64,000 nucleotides of DNA, from contig OV121088.1 in the NCBI GenBank assembly GCA_921293015.1, positions 16,033,645 through 16,097,644 of the forward strand, given 5' to 3'. The position numbers and the translations under genes are program-made. The notes beneath the pieces were generated by a model, which was not told where the DNA came from, ran no database searches, and was given only the letters and a program-made list of their open reading frames with translations. Source of the DNA: Phorcus lineatus. Lineage: Eukaryota > Mollusca > Gastropoda > Trochida > Trochidae. How positions within the stretch are numbered: the stretch's first letter is position 1; each line of letters starts with the position of its first letter. Positions 36,176 through 49,113 of this stretch are shown piece by piece.

Positions 36176-37954
36176 GTAAATTTCCTGCAGGAAACGTTCA
36201 GGAATCCACTGTGACTACAGACTAGGTATAATTTGACAGATTTATTTTATCTAGCTGTATGGTAATGGTATCAATGTTTCAGTGCTGTGATGCTTGTTAG
36301 CTCCCATGCATTGTGCATAGAACATAACTCTTATTTTAATACGTGCACTAATGCACTTCAGATTTAAGCCATGTGCCATGGTAATGTCGATGAGTGTTGA
36401 GCCAAATTTTTAAACAGCATATGATGGACGTAATGGTTTCCCTATATGTATAGGAAGCTTTTATCCTATGTTTAACGCATTGCGTGAGATAACTTATCTT
36501 AAGCAGATACATTGATGTGTGTTTGTTTCCACCCAAGTATGAACAATTATACACGCCACACTTTAATTGTTCACAAACAACTTATTAAGACTTAGTGCTG
36601 TTGCTTACAAAATCGCTCTCTGCAACGATATAAACAATCAGGTGACAATTTGCATCATGTAAAATGTTATCATGTATTTAACTTTAAATTTGGAAAATTT
36701 TTGAAAAATGTTCAAAAAAGGAAGTTTTTCCATCGTGGTTGAAACGTTATGCAAAGAAATAGAGTTGGTTTTCATGAAAACAAGTTTTATTCTTGAGACT
36801 TTTCGACAGATAACCAGGAATGATTATAAAGAAAAGCTGTTTAAAATATACTTTCAAATATTAAATAGAAAAGAGTCTTAATGAAAGGGGTTAGAGGAAT
36901 TTAGATTAAGATTAAAAACTAAATCTTTTTTATCATTTACCAAAAGTAATGTTCAGAATAACTTGAATTTATATGGTAAGTTTATTCATTGTAGTTTGTT
37001 TACATTATTAAGCAAACATTTCTGTCCATCTCTTGATTAGTTTAATACTCAAATATATTACATTACCCTGTAATTGTATATGCAGTATCCAATTACCAAA
37101 GTTAAGAATGTTGATTCTTAAAAGACTTTTCATGTTTCAGTTGCAACTCTGAAATTCATCTCTTTATTAGTTCATTTCAGTCACAGTTCTTTTTCATTCT
37201 AAACAACGAATTCTAATATGAATTCTAATATTCTAATATTTAGTTCACTCTCATTGATACAACTATTAGTTTGTATGTCAAGCCAGAGACTAACTTGATG
37301 TAAGTTTGACAAAGGTTAGATCAATTACATACAATTACAGACTGTCCAGAAACAATTACGTCGTATTAGGTTAATATATTTTAATTCAATGGACTGAGGT
37401 GAACTAGCGTTTTATCATAAATATGTTTTGGATACTGTGGATACCCTTTATGCTGTTTTTATGAGACAGAAAACGAGAATATTGTACTTTAATATGTGAA
37501 TGTGACAAAGTTATTGAATTGGAAAATTTTGCTGAATGGCTTGGAAATGGAGAAATGACTTTCATAAAAAAAACCATAATTGTTGGTCTGAGAGGGGCTA
37601 ACAATAATCATCTAACTGCCGTTGATCTGGTGAGTAAGCAATACATCTATACACTGTAATTCAATTAAGTGAAACTAAAAATTTTGTTTTCAAAGACCGT
37701 CCAGAGGAAATCAATATCTAAATACAAAAGACTATATCATTCTAAAACTTCAAATACGCCAAGTTCTACACATTCTGGACAACATTTCACAACCTCTTTG
37801 ACATATGAGCATGTTGATTTTATGTGGAACGATGATGATTAGTCACTTGTACAAATGTAACTCATAATACATGAGATATAAACACGCTGTGAACAATTTG
37901 GGAAATATAAAAGAAAAAACCCTTTTCTTTCAAATACTGATATTCTGAATAATA

Positions 37955-38935
37955 AACTCACGGGCAAATCAAACGCTACCACTTTAGATTTAAGATTACG
38001 AAAAAAAATAATTAAACTCAGATTCAAACCCAATCGCATGAAAACACATCGCCCAAATACAACAATAATGTTTTCTTATTGAATTGTGGCATCAAACGCA
38101 TGCTTTTCCCAAATATTGACAAATTATGGTTTTCACCTTTTTCATGCAAAGCAAATAGCTCCAAACCCGACGGGTATAAAACCAATGCGAATTGGTTGTA
38201 AGGCACCCACTTTGTAAGAAAAAAACTTGAATAATGACAAAATTAACTTTACAACATTGTGACCGAGCAATTCGGGATGATAGAAATGGGAGCCAAGTTG
38301 CAAGAATGCCTTGATGTCACCATACAACTATCACAAAACTAATGCAATGTTATCGTCATTCGGGACAGGCCTCAGACAGACCAAGATCAAGACGACTGAG
38401 AGTCACAACCCACCAGGACAATCAATATCTGCGCACATTACACCTCAGAAACCGCTTCTTGACAGTGACGTCGTCGGCGTAGAATACCCTGGGTCACCGG
38501 GTTAGCAGACGGACAGTGGCCAGACGTCTAAAGTCCAATGGCATCAGGGCCCCGTTCCGGGGACAGCTGTTGACAGCCGAACATCACCAACGAAGACTGA
38601 GATGGGCGAGGACGGTTTTACGTTGGCAGCGACGTCAGTGGCAGAAGGTGCTTTTCTCTGACGAAAATCGGTTCTGTCTTTTCAAAGCAGATGGAAGACA
38701 ACGTGTTTACCGCCGTCGGGGATGTTGCGTTCAGGAAGTGGTGGCCACAGGGGGGGGGGGGGGATACTTGGTGAGGAGAAGATGCCGCTGGTTATCATGG
38801 ACTTTTGGACCCCAAGGCCAAATCTGAGACTGAGCCGTTGATACCGGAAGCTGATTTGTTTGAACATTTTGTTTTTGTTAATCTCTTTATTCTGCAATCT
38901 AGATTTAAATACATGGTAGCGTTTGCCCGTGAGTT
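37955..38935 (+). mobile_element. Tc1-family element, internally deleted, both ends present
   Basis: Terminal inverted repeats AACTCACGGGCAAATCAAAC and GTTTGCCCGTGAGTT are flanked by TA (37953-37954 and 38936-38937). The transposase begins near 38277 with the helix-turn-helix part. A 103-codon frame (38516-38827) continues with WQRRQWQKVLFSDENRFCLF, which holds the first catalytic Asp. Comparison with the sister element at 17081-18303 shows a G14 run (38750-38763) replacing normal sequence. A deletion at about 38805 then removes the second Asp and the Glu and joins to the 3' UTR (TTTTGGACCCCAAGGCC). It could only be moved in trans. Unit A has the empty site near 16590. Confidence 0.92.
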
Positions 38936-39385
38936 TAATAAAGCCTTGGCTTGTAATAAGAAGTTCTTTACATTTTTCATATTTACTATTTTCCTTCACA
39001 TGTACTCTTACTTTTTGATATGATGATCTAATATCGTTGGCCACTTTTCTGTGAAGAAAACAACAAGAAGCTTTTAACTGTCACGACTGCCATTATACTC
39101 TCTGCCGGGATTAGTATCACTAACGTACGTATGATGCCATTATATGATGCATGCACACAGAAATTTCAAACTCTTTCAAGCAGCTGTATTACAGTTTGCT
39201 TGTGTTAACGTTTTGCTTTCCCTGCATGCTTTAAAATATTGCATACATTGCTTTATTTGCACATTCAAAATTAACACAACTGAATATAAGTTAGTTTTAA
39301 TCTTGCAAGAATTCCTTTCATGTATTAAAAAATAATCAGAAGAGATGTTAATGATATTAAGTTGCACCATTCAATCAGTTAAAAG

Positions 39386-39860
39386 AAAACTGATCTCTTT
39401 AGTCTCTCTTTGAGCACGATCGGACATGTTTAATCGATTTTCTTGGAATACAGCTGGTTAGATTCTTTATTTTAAAATTTGGTATAAATATAATGAGATA
39501 ATGTCCGATTTTTTTCAAACATCATTCATCTAAAAGCTACAGTGCTTGAGAAAATGAAGAAAAAAAGTTTGCGAAGATATGTTCAAATCATATTTTATTC
39601 AGAAATAAGAAAATCCCATTTTTTAATATTTTGATCCCATGCCTTTTGGGAATGTACAAAAATGATCCTGGCATACAACATATCTGTCCTTTATATATGT
39701 AGTTTAAAACATCTCTACACAAAATGATCTAAAGGTTTTTACTGTTCAATTTGGATAACAAATGGTGACTTAAATTTGTATGTGAAAAATAATGATTTCA
39801 CGCAGGAGTTCTTACATTGTGAAACTGTTATATCTTTTCAACACACTATGGAAAAAAAAC
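39386..39860. other. unit B sequence without partner in A
   Basis: AT-rich DNA between the matched blocks ending at about 39385 and resuming at about 39860. The corresponding interval in A holds the Tc1 and DIRS-like elements. No gene recognised. Confidence 0.5.
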
Positions 39861-40353
39861 TTTAATGTAATGTATTTCAGTTCCATCAATCACCTTTGGG
39901 GACATTGGTCCATGAACGATATCAATCAATAAACAAGTTAACTTCATCACAAGAGATTTTATCAAACCTACTGATAAGCAGACATGGGCCTGATTTGCGG
40001 AATTTATAGTCATTCATAATTCAATTTCTTTTAGAAGTTAATTCCCAATTGGTGCAGACTATGGGTCACACTTGCCCACGTCTACATTCAGTTTAAAACC
40101 TACCACAAGGTTCTGTCAAATACCAAAATAGGGCTTTGTATTTACCAAGTTTCTTACGAGGAATTTAAATGAGTGATTTAAAAGCTGATAGTAATTTTTG
40201 CTTAACCTTAGAATAGAAACTATGGGATCGTAACGTAATTTGAATTTCAGTCAAGAAGGCATCCTCGACCATCTAGGGATTATGTGCCACTATTCTGAGC
40301 ATGTCATCAGTCATTAAAAAAAAAAAGCCGCTAATGAATCTGTTTTACCATTA

Positions 40354-41136
40354 CACTGCCGTCCAAAAGGAACGCCTACAATATTTTTTTACATAAAAAA
40401 TTTAATAGTTTCCAAAATTTATTATATGGTGGTTTCAAAATTATTCTGAAACAATACTTGGTATATCTACTCTTTGAAATCATTGATGAAACGCAGCCTG
40501 CGTCAAAAACGTGAAGAAAATTGATTTTAAAGAGAAGAGCATGCAATTCCGTTGCACATGCCATATTCAATTATTAGATGGCAGAACCGGAACTGGGCTC
40601 GTGTGTTGTTTACATACGAAGGAAGGTTCAAGCTGTTCGTAACTGACGGAAGAGTGCGTGTGATGCGTCGCCATCTAATTCCCCTGACCTCAATCCCATT
40701 GAACACGTTTGGGATCACTTGAATAGACAGATTCGGAAGAAACAAATGCCAATTTTGAACAGAAATGATCTCATTCAGGCCCTGCAAGAAGAACGGAGAC
40801 GCATCGCTCTTGCACTCATCCGACGTATAATAACGTCAATGCATCGACGAGTGCATGCCTGTATGACTCTTCGCGGTGGGTACACCCATTATTGAACTCA
40901 CATTTGTGTTTGAATGAAATTTCTCTAATTTAACATTGATCGAATACTGAACAACTTAACCTTGTCTCATTTAAACAATCACCATTCTTTTGTAACAGCA
41001 GTTGAAGTTCTGAAACTTGGTAGTATAGTGCAGAAATGGTATGATTTCATCATGCTAAAATATTGCTAACGTGTTGTTTAAAGTTTTTATGGATTCTTAT
41101 TAGAAACGAATTAGGCGTTTCTTTTGGCCGGTAGTG
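40354..41136 (+). mobile_element. second Tc1-type family, internally deleted
   Basis: Inverted ends CACTGCCGTCCAAAAGGAACG and CGTTTCTTTTGGCCGGTAGTG lie inside TA duplications (40352-40353 and 41137-41138). On the plus strand a transposase remnant reads WQNRNWARVLFTYEGRFKLF, where the usual SDE is replaced by TYE so the first Asp is lost. A deletion follows at about 40670. The C-terminus then resumes in another frame: SPDLNPIEHVWDHLNRQIRK, IQALQEERRRIAL and MTLRGGYTHY with a stop at about 40895. The first and second catalytic Asp are gone; the Glu remains. Its termini differ from the other Tc1 family here. Unit A has the empty site near 20420-20455. Confidence 0.92.
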
Positions 41137-42204
41137 TAGTTTTGTAGATTGTCATTAGGGTCAACCCATCGGACACTTTATTAAACTAATTGGACAATCT
41201 TTATAGAAACTGAAAAGAAAACTATCACTAAACTAACACGCATTTAAAACAAGGTTAGTGGTTATGCCGCCACATTAATGACACAATGTCTTACGACCAT
41301 AGCTTCGTAATACCCACTTAGTACTCTCCACTGTGTACCAAAGGTACCAATACTATTTGAAGTTGTCCGTCACAAGGATGTCGTGTATGTCAAAACACAT
41401 CTTTTGTAGATCCAAGATATAAAGAATATAAGAGGAAGTAGATCACAGGATTAGATGATAATTTAGAGATAAGACTTTATTATTGATAAAACTCAAACAA
41501 GTGTCATAATTTCACAGCTTCTGGCATCATCTCGAAGTTATTTGTCCCAATATATTTTTACTCGTACTTTTATTCGTAACTTCTATTGATGATTGTTTGT
41601 CATTAACTTTTGCAAAACAAAGCTTAAATGTAAAACAACAATTAATGTTATACTTGTTCACGTCTCTTAACCGCCTGTCGTTAGGCCATATCGTTACAAT
41701 GAGTGACCTTCAAAATCATGGATTGGAGTGCAATGCAATCTTAAATATGTGCACGTCACTTTGAGATCATATCAACACTGAACCATCATGGAAAATTGAA
41801 TATTTGCTTGGGTGGCGGTTTTCGATGTGGTCTCACAAACATGATGTCAAGATCAACTAAAATCAGGCCATGTAACAACCTTTATTTCAGTTTTAAAACT
41901 ACTATGATAAAAGGCGTGAAATTGAATCCACAAAAAATATCCCGAGGAAACAATTATCAGTCACGTATGATGCATTTGAAAATGAATATATTTTTGTGAA
42001 TCACTCTCTTTGGACTACTTGAATTAATTACAATTATTAAAGGTTAGATAGTTTTTAATGCAATACCATTAGTTTCAAAGTAGAAAATGAATACATTAAG
42101 GCCAATACACAGAATGAAGGATCAATGGATGTCCTAAGTTGATAGCTTGATTCTTTCATTGTATTGTTTTACGTTATTTCAAGATCTCTATATCTGTGTG
42201 CAAC

Positions 42205-42620
42205 TCAACGTTGTTGGCAATAAGTGCATTAGCCATCTTCAATGTTATACACTTTCAGAACATCACTCTTTTATGGGATTATCTAATAAAAACATTCAAA
42301 TCATGTAGTTTAGTACATGGTCTAAACAATAACGCCTTACCACTTAGAACGAAGACGCTAATTTACAGATACTTTCTCGAAATGGTGTTATCTGTAAGTT
42401 AATAAACTCAAAATGGGCAACATAGTCAAATAAATGGGACTCCATTTGCGTTGTTGATGGCCTCGGGTCTACTTTAGGAAATCATTGTTGATTATTCCCT
42501 CCTACGCACATTTCTGTTTAAGGTATAGCAACAGGAAGGAGTCTGGTCATAAAACTACTAGCATGATCCCGCTGTTACACTTGACACGTACCCCATATTG
42601 ACACATATTGACTTAAACCT
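42205..42620 (-). repeat. repeat module M, inverted copy in unit B
   Basis: Unit B partner of M2 (21490-21890), matching over CATCACTCTTTTATG.GATTA, TTTAGTACATGGTCTAAACA and CATTGTTGATTATTCCCTCC. Confidence 0.8.
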
Positions 42621-43321
42621 GATATATGAGTACGCAACTAGATGATTATGTTGTCCGAGTATGTTTTGAATCAACAGGCTGGGAGCTACATCCGATATAC
42701 ACTCTTTCAATGATCAAGCGCTTGCAATTTTAAATGAGTAATACACATGCAAAATCTTTGTCACAATTGCACTAATGTTATATAGAATCAACAAAGTTAA
42801 GCACAGTGACCTGCTCATGTAAAAGTAAAAAGTAAAATCAATTAATTTCAAGTAATCAAGTAATTTCTCGATTTCGCAAGGTTAACGTTCACTACAAAAA
42901 TGACAAAAATACGGAAATTGCCACCTAAAGCCATGGAGTAAACTAGCTCTGTTATAAAATTTGACGAGTGCTTAGGACCTAAGATAAATAAATAAATAGA
43001 TAAATAAATAAATGTAGGTAATATCACTACAAAAAGGGTAATATAAGGTTAATTTAGTAATACATGCAAGATACCATAGGTAATAGTGTGAAAAGAGTAA
43101 CATAACAGTCATTACAAGCTCTTGTCAAAGCATAAGTGATACCGACTAGAGCAAAAGAATGAGGCTATTGGCATGCGCACATGACATTCTAATGGGAGAA
43201 ATCAAAGATCATTTTGAGAAGATGAGAGTTGTCATGTGAGATCTTTTGCACGTTTTTACTACTTGTTGTCGCAAGTTACTCGTGTTAACAATTTTGTTAA
43301 GTTTAGTTTTGTCCGAAGGAG

Positions 43322-43382
43322 ATCAGGGTATTAGAATGGAGCTGAGCGGATTCAAATACGCTGATGTAGCAGAATGTATGTC
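43322..43382 (+). mobile_element. MITE of the 26711 family, right end only
   Basis: Carries GGAGATCAGGGTATTAGAAT, GGAGCTGAGCGGATTCAAAT and ACGCTGATGTAGCAGAATG, corresponding to the right inverted repeat at 26985-27040. It sits at the position that aligns with the full MITE in unit A. Confidence 0.78.
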
Positions 43383-43994
43383 AGCCATTATTTGCGTCCT
43401 TTTAAGAACATGAACATGTCTATTGAATACTATAAGAAGTAATTACTCTCAAGAATAACGTTTCCTTCATTCAATTGAACATATCTTTTGCAGATCAAAG
43501 GTATACTAACATTTAAAAAGCTAATCAAAAGACTAGATAGCAGTTAAGAGAATATACTTAAATTCTGTAATAAGTGTCGTAGGTTCAAATATAGTCGCCA
43601 CTGTTCCTTTATATAACAACTAAAACCATGAAACGAATAATCTTGTGCAAAAGGCTGAATTTATTTTCAGGTCCATATAAGACATTGCTACCGCATAATT
43701 TGTTGCCACATTTTTGCCTCTATAAAATACTTGTGTAATTGTGATAATGATGTTGCATTTAAATAAACAATAATATAACCTGTTTGGTCCTTGATAAAAT
43801 TTATGTTAGATGAAGCGTCATCCTGTATACTTCAACCCATCAAAACATGTTCGGATATCATGATGGTGCGTTCCCACCACACAGGTTTGAGTCAATGTGT
43901 CAATGTTTTTTACTTATCATGTAGTTCTCAGTAGCTTTCTTAACAGTATCTAGCTGCTGTTCTTCAAATGGAATTGTGTGTAGGAGTAAATAAT

Positions 43995-44235
43995 TATACC
44001 TATATAGACCTGAGGCTAGGAACAGGAAACAAATTAGAGGCCCACTTATTTAACTGTTGCTATATTTGAGTTTATTATTTTTTGGAAAACAGTTTCAGGA
44101 CACACCACGTACTTACGTGACTCCTTCAAAAAATGCGTTTAGCCCTTTGTTTTATTTAGGTCATGGACTCAAGTACACGAATTTTGAAATATTAACATTT
44201 ATAAGAGTCGGATGTTTAAATGAGATTTGCCTGTG
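43995..44235 (+). repeat. repeat module M, unit B partner of M4
   Basis: Matches 27870-28115 closely (GACCTGAGGCTAGGAACAGG, GCGTTTAGCCCT, AGGTCATGGACTCAA). Confidence 0.82.
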
Positions 44236-44889
44236 CAATCAATTTTTGACATTCACTGACCCTTTTTCTGGTTCGGCCTTGACAGAGTTTACACATTCAT
44301 TTTATACATATATATTTCAACTTACAGATTCTGCATTGGTGGTAATTATCCATTAAAACGGAGCGTCATACTTCATCATGATATGTGAATCGAGTTTATT
44401 TTAACGACTGATACGAAAACATTCAAGCTGTAAAGGCTATAACGAGGTCATATATTTAGTTCACATTGATATTTTGATTTCCTCAAGTCAAACCCAATCA
44501 AAATATAATTCCATTACAGTTTTTGGAGTTCTAAAAGGGATGAGTAACTTTTCATTGGTCTTCCTCTATCATTTCAAAAGTCGCTCACTTAAATGTTTAA
44601 CTGGCAACATTTTGGATTTAAGATAAATCTTTTTGATGATTCATATCTATAAATACATCCTAATTAAACTAATTGTCAGGTGATATTCCAAACAATATCA
44701 GTGTTTTGTTGTATAGCCATATTATATAATATCTATAAGAGGGTTAATAAAATTTCCAAATCAAGTTTTGAGTACAATAAGGTTAATATTTCAAACAAGC
44801 ATTAAACTAAGAGGGAACAAAGGATTAGAGCAGCTCTCCAGACAAATATTTCAGAGCATCTAAGTCATTTGTCGCTCATGACCCTGGGT

Positions 44890-45010
44890 GGGTAAATTCT
44901 ATAAAAAATATACGATTAAGGATAGTACAAAAGATTTCTAAATACACCCTTACTCTCACCTGTCTTCAATAGTTTTCCTTTTAATAAACATTGAAAATCA
45001 TAGGGTAAAA
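44890..45010 (+). repeat. repeat module N, partial copy 3
   Basis: Resembles 23010-23110 (CCCTTACTCTCA and following AT-rich sequence). The short unit AATCATAGGGTAAA is repeated twice in tandem at about 44997-45025. Confidence 0.5.
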
Positions 45011-45984
45011 TCATAGGGTAAAAATATTTATTTCTTTAACTTTCCCCAAATAAACAAGTTAATGTGCCAAATGTATCATCTTCATTGGTAGAGGATTTAA
45101 TGAAGTATCAAGCAAAAACTTCTTCTGACTGTCATTGTGTGAACGCCTTATAATCATTTGAGAACTGGCTTCAGAATGCTTAACCGATCATGGTACGTTG
45201 ATGCTTAAACTGCTTCTTTTCATTACAAAAACATTGTCTTGCAATTGGAAACTTTTATTTTCAATTTCCTGAGTTCACTTTATATATCTGAAAATAAATG
45301 TGCAACTACACCTTCAGTGCTTTCATACAATTAATAAAGTAAACAATTTTCACAATCTTTTATTTTGAAAATAAACGAATTTATATAACAAAAGACAAAA
45401 TATATCCCTTCAAATTTGACTGAAGAAATGGAAATCTACAAAACCGAGTGCATGTGATTGTAATTAATAATCATAAATTTCCTGATATTTCCTCTTTAGA
45501 AGAATTGTCATTTGAATTTTAGTACATTTAGTTTTGTCATAAGTTGTTCAAATCTTGTGTCATGGATTTTTCTATATGTGAAATAATTTCACATTGTATT
45601 CAATTACATTTTCAATATCCACTGACTGTTCCGTACCTTACCATACAATCACATGACAGAATTGCGTTAACTTGTCATTATGAGACAGCGATTCATCAAG
45701 TTTACATCCTTTGCAGTTATGGAGTCTATTAAACTCAAAGAATGCACACAAAGGGTAAGTTTTCTTTGAAAATGAGTAAAATGTGAAATTATAAGCATTA
45801 AAACAGCGAGGATGTCCTTTGCCTTAAGCGCTCACAGCTATCACCTTAGACTAGTTAGAATGTCATATTACACCCTGAAAGTTGAAATTGAAGATAAGTG
45901 AATAAAAAAGAAACTTTTGTTCAATTGTCACTGTAATTTCCTTTGTCAAAAGAAACACTAAACAAACAACTTCTTTAATAAGCA

Positions 45985-46310
45985 GAAATAATCTTGTTGC
46001 TTAACCATAAATAGAATGAGGCCAAACAGGGAAAATCGACACTGCCACGATAAAGTAGAATTGTGAGGCTACGACGACACATCAGAGGCTCTATTATTGA
46101 ACTGCTTTGCCCATTTTGTGTGCTTTTGATTATGATTTATTTCTTTAGAATTTGGGTACACTAAAGTGAACTGTGGTTTTAATAAAGGAGGTGATATTTA
46201 CGTTCTAGAAGTAATCTAATAAGATGCAATCTAAACCAAGCTATCAATTCGGCGCATCTTTCTAGTTTTTGGACCGAGTAGATTTAAACTATATATGCTC
46301 TTTACGTAAT
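45985..46310 (+). repeat. repeat module M, unit B partner of M5
   Basis: Matches 28285-28720 (AATCTTGTTGCTTAACCATA, AATCGACACTGCCACGATA, GAGGCTCTATTATTGAACTG, then GATGCAATCTAAACCAAGC). Confidence 0.8.
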
Positions 46311-46463
46311 ATTTCAATTTAAAATCCAATCTATATTAAAAGTATCTTTTAAAAAGATCAATGGATAGTTACAAATGCCAAAATAATTCATTCATTCACA
46401 AATCACTTCTATGCATTATTCAAATAATAAAGATGCAGTCAAACGAGGATGAATGCAGTCATG

Positions 46464-46509
46464 AGTGAGAGGAGGTGATTTGGGGTTTAAAGCCGCTTTC
46501 AGGAGTATG
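46464..46509 (-). mobile_element. SINE 3' fragment, inverted
   Basis: GAGGAGGTGATTTGGGGTTT followed by AAAGCCGCTTTCAGGAGTAT is the reverse complement of the 3' end of the Arg-like SINE (compare 29180-29225). No head is present. Confidence 0.8.
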
Positions 46510-47689
46510 AATGAAATACAAACTCTGCATAGTAAGTTTTAAGAATTTTAATCAACAATAATGCTACATTTCCAGTTGACTTACATAACATCAAACACAA
46601 CCGAATGCTAAAACAGTGAAACTGGTACAGAAGGCAAACTTTGAAAAAAATGTAATTCAATTACTCTTTACTTTTCATATTTTTAACAACGAGAGTATGA
46701 AATTTGATATTATAAAATTTATTTTTCATTTATAATTCAAAATAATCCGCGTCCTAGTGTAGATATACATGTGTTAATTTCTCCCGATTGCTGATTTCCC
46801 ATTACATCAAAGGTTTCTTGTCTTTCTGACCACAACGAGGTTAATACCCCCTGGAGTAACGAGGCATTCTTCAACACAAATCACATCATAGCCTTTGACG
46901 TCTTCTTATTAATCATGAGGTCTCCAACAGCAACCTTGGTAAGGATTTCCATATGACAAATTGCGAAATGCATTGTTATTCCCGACAGGAACATACTTCA
47001 TTTGGGATTATAATGAATAATATTACAAACAGCATAGCATTGATATTTAATCATTAAGCACATCTGACTTCACCTATCAGACTTGTATTTACATTGTTTC
47101 ATGGCACTGTAACTTATATATTATTATAATTCAAATTAAATGATCAAATAACGTCATTTGTTTGGCCATTGTTCTACTTTTTCATAATATTAACAATAAT
47201 TTCCACGCAATATTGAAAAGAACATATGACATGAACTTCGGTTAATTTCTCCATTCATAGAGCTACTGTTTTGTATTTCACTGCTCAATGGTGTATTTTC
47301 ACAATTCAGTTTTTATTCAAACTTGTTATCTGACTTATCATTTAAAACAATCGTGCAACATTTCAAACGAACATTTATAGATCTAACGTTTCGTATATCA
47401 TATCTTTTCATTGAATCTCTGCTCAAACTTCATTTTCCATAATAGTTTACACGCCATTGCCTTTACCGTTTTTATCAGACTAAAATGAAGTAGGAAGTGT
47501 ATGAATAATTCACGTTTTCCTCAAGAAAATATGCGTCGTTAAATTACCAATTAGATGTGGAAGAATGACTCACGAATAAAGATCAGAACTAATGAACATT
47601 TCACAACCTCCAACAACACACAACACCTGTTTTGGATCTAAATTGTGAAAATCTAAGTCATTGAAACTTATCACAAATACATAACCTGG

Positions 47690-48027
47690 TAAGATGCATC
47701 CAAGCATCCAAGCATCCTCTGATCGAGCTCCTTCCATTTACCCTGATCTCTTTCAAGCCAAATCCCTCGTACGGCTGGCGCGGCTTGATGTTCGTGGCTG
47801 TGCTCACCTGTTATGGTTAAAGCCAATGAAATGTCATCATCCAAGGAGGTTGAAGCTATACTTTAGAATGTTCTATCCGGGTTGTGCCGCTGTTGCTGGA
47901 TGCGAGTCGTCTCATTGGCTGGTTAGATAGCTAGCGATACGAGGCTTTTGGCCTAAAGGATATCAAGGTAAATGGAAGGAGCTGGATCAGCGGATTCAAT
48001 TACGCTGATGAACCAGGATGACCATCC
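47690..48027 (-). mobile_element. MITE of the 26711 family, nearly full copy, inverted
   Basis: The right side holds GGATCAGCGGATTCAATTAC and GCTGATGAACCAGGATGA. The interior shows ATCCGGGTTGTGCCGCTGTT, TCTCATTGGCTGGTTAGATA and GCTAGCGATACGAGGC in the reverse of the order at 26711-27045. The left end is partly lost and replaced by a small CATCCAAG tandem at about 47695. Confidence 0.88.
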
Positions 48028-49113
48028 AAAGAATACAGTTGTTTTAATACTGTAATGATGTAAGTAAAGGCCAACCGTGTTCTGTAAAATTACATGTACC
48101 TCTGATGATAAAACATTATCTATACGCGTTTTGATTCCGTATTCCTTTAATGAACAATACAACTAGAAGTAACAACCTTAAAAGTAATTCAAGGATATGT
48201 TGTGATAAAATATAAATGTGTTATGTATAACCCTGAAGGTGTTCATATTCGAATTAGAAGTTCATGTTCATGTCTTGCGTGTGGAGTATGGACTTGTGAG
48301 AACGAACTAACTGACACAAAACTGGGCAATTAAATACAATACATTACTTTAAGCCTTTACTTGGTTAGAGTAATAAGTTTGTAACACGCATATGATGAAC
48401 TATGCCTCTCCTTACTTCATTTCCTTGATTTGTAAGCTCAAGTTTATGAAATTAAAAGCTAAACTAATAAAGTTAAACTATCACCTTACATTTTCGTACA
48501 ATATGAAGGCTATACTACTGTACTACTGTACCTCAGGCATCAGAATCAACTGTTCTAAATAAAGACATAGCGGAAGTGCTTGTCCATGTCAATACTCTTC
48601 AGCTGGCAATAACATCTTGTCGTTACCTTTTTAGGCATATTCAGGAATAATTTATCATTACTGTCGTCCAAGGGTTATTGATTTATTTTTCAGTACATAG
48701 CAACTTTCCTTTTCTTCACTTAGAAAAACAATTTACCATTAGATATTGCATGTCACTCAGACGTGAACTTAATGCTACAATGCTTTACTACTATGTTCAA
48801 TATCTTGCAATGAAGATATCTTATGGTGCTTTGATTTTGATTTTCTAGATTTCTTATCTCAACAAATGTTAAACAAATTGGTAATGCAAGTCACTCTGGA
48901 GTTAACTTACATAGTTCTAGTTATTTAGCAGTACTTTACTCTCAGCTTTTGAGAATGCTTACCTGAAGAGATAAAGTTGTAGGTGACTATCATAAAGGTT
49001 AAGGTTAAAAGCAACAGTAACAGATTGGTAATACATGTATCAGAACAAACGTCACTCAGAAGAGAGTACAAGAGAAAGGTTTACTTTTAGTATAGGTATT
49101 AAATGGGTGATGA

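Larger units (their letters stand above)
36490..48720 (+). repeat. tandem segmental duplication, unit B
   Basis: Collinear with unit A (14480-35950); anchor pairs are listed there. It lacks the Tc1/DIRS pair, the L2 and Jockey-type LINEs, the mariner, the full SINE and the foldback MITE found in A. It carries its own Tc1 insertions at 37955-38935 and 40354-41136, both with empty sites in A. The end is at about 48720, after the shared GTCGTCCAAGGGT and GATTTATT/GACTTATT motifs. Confidence 0.9.
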
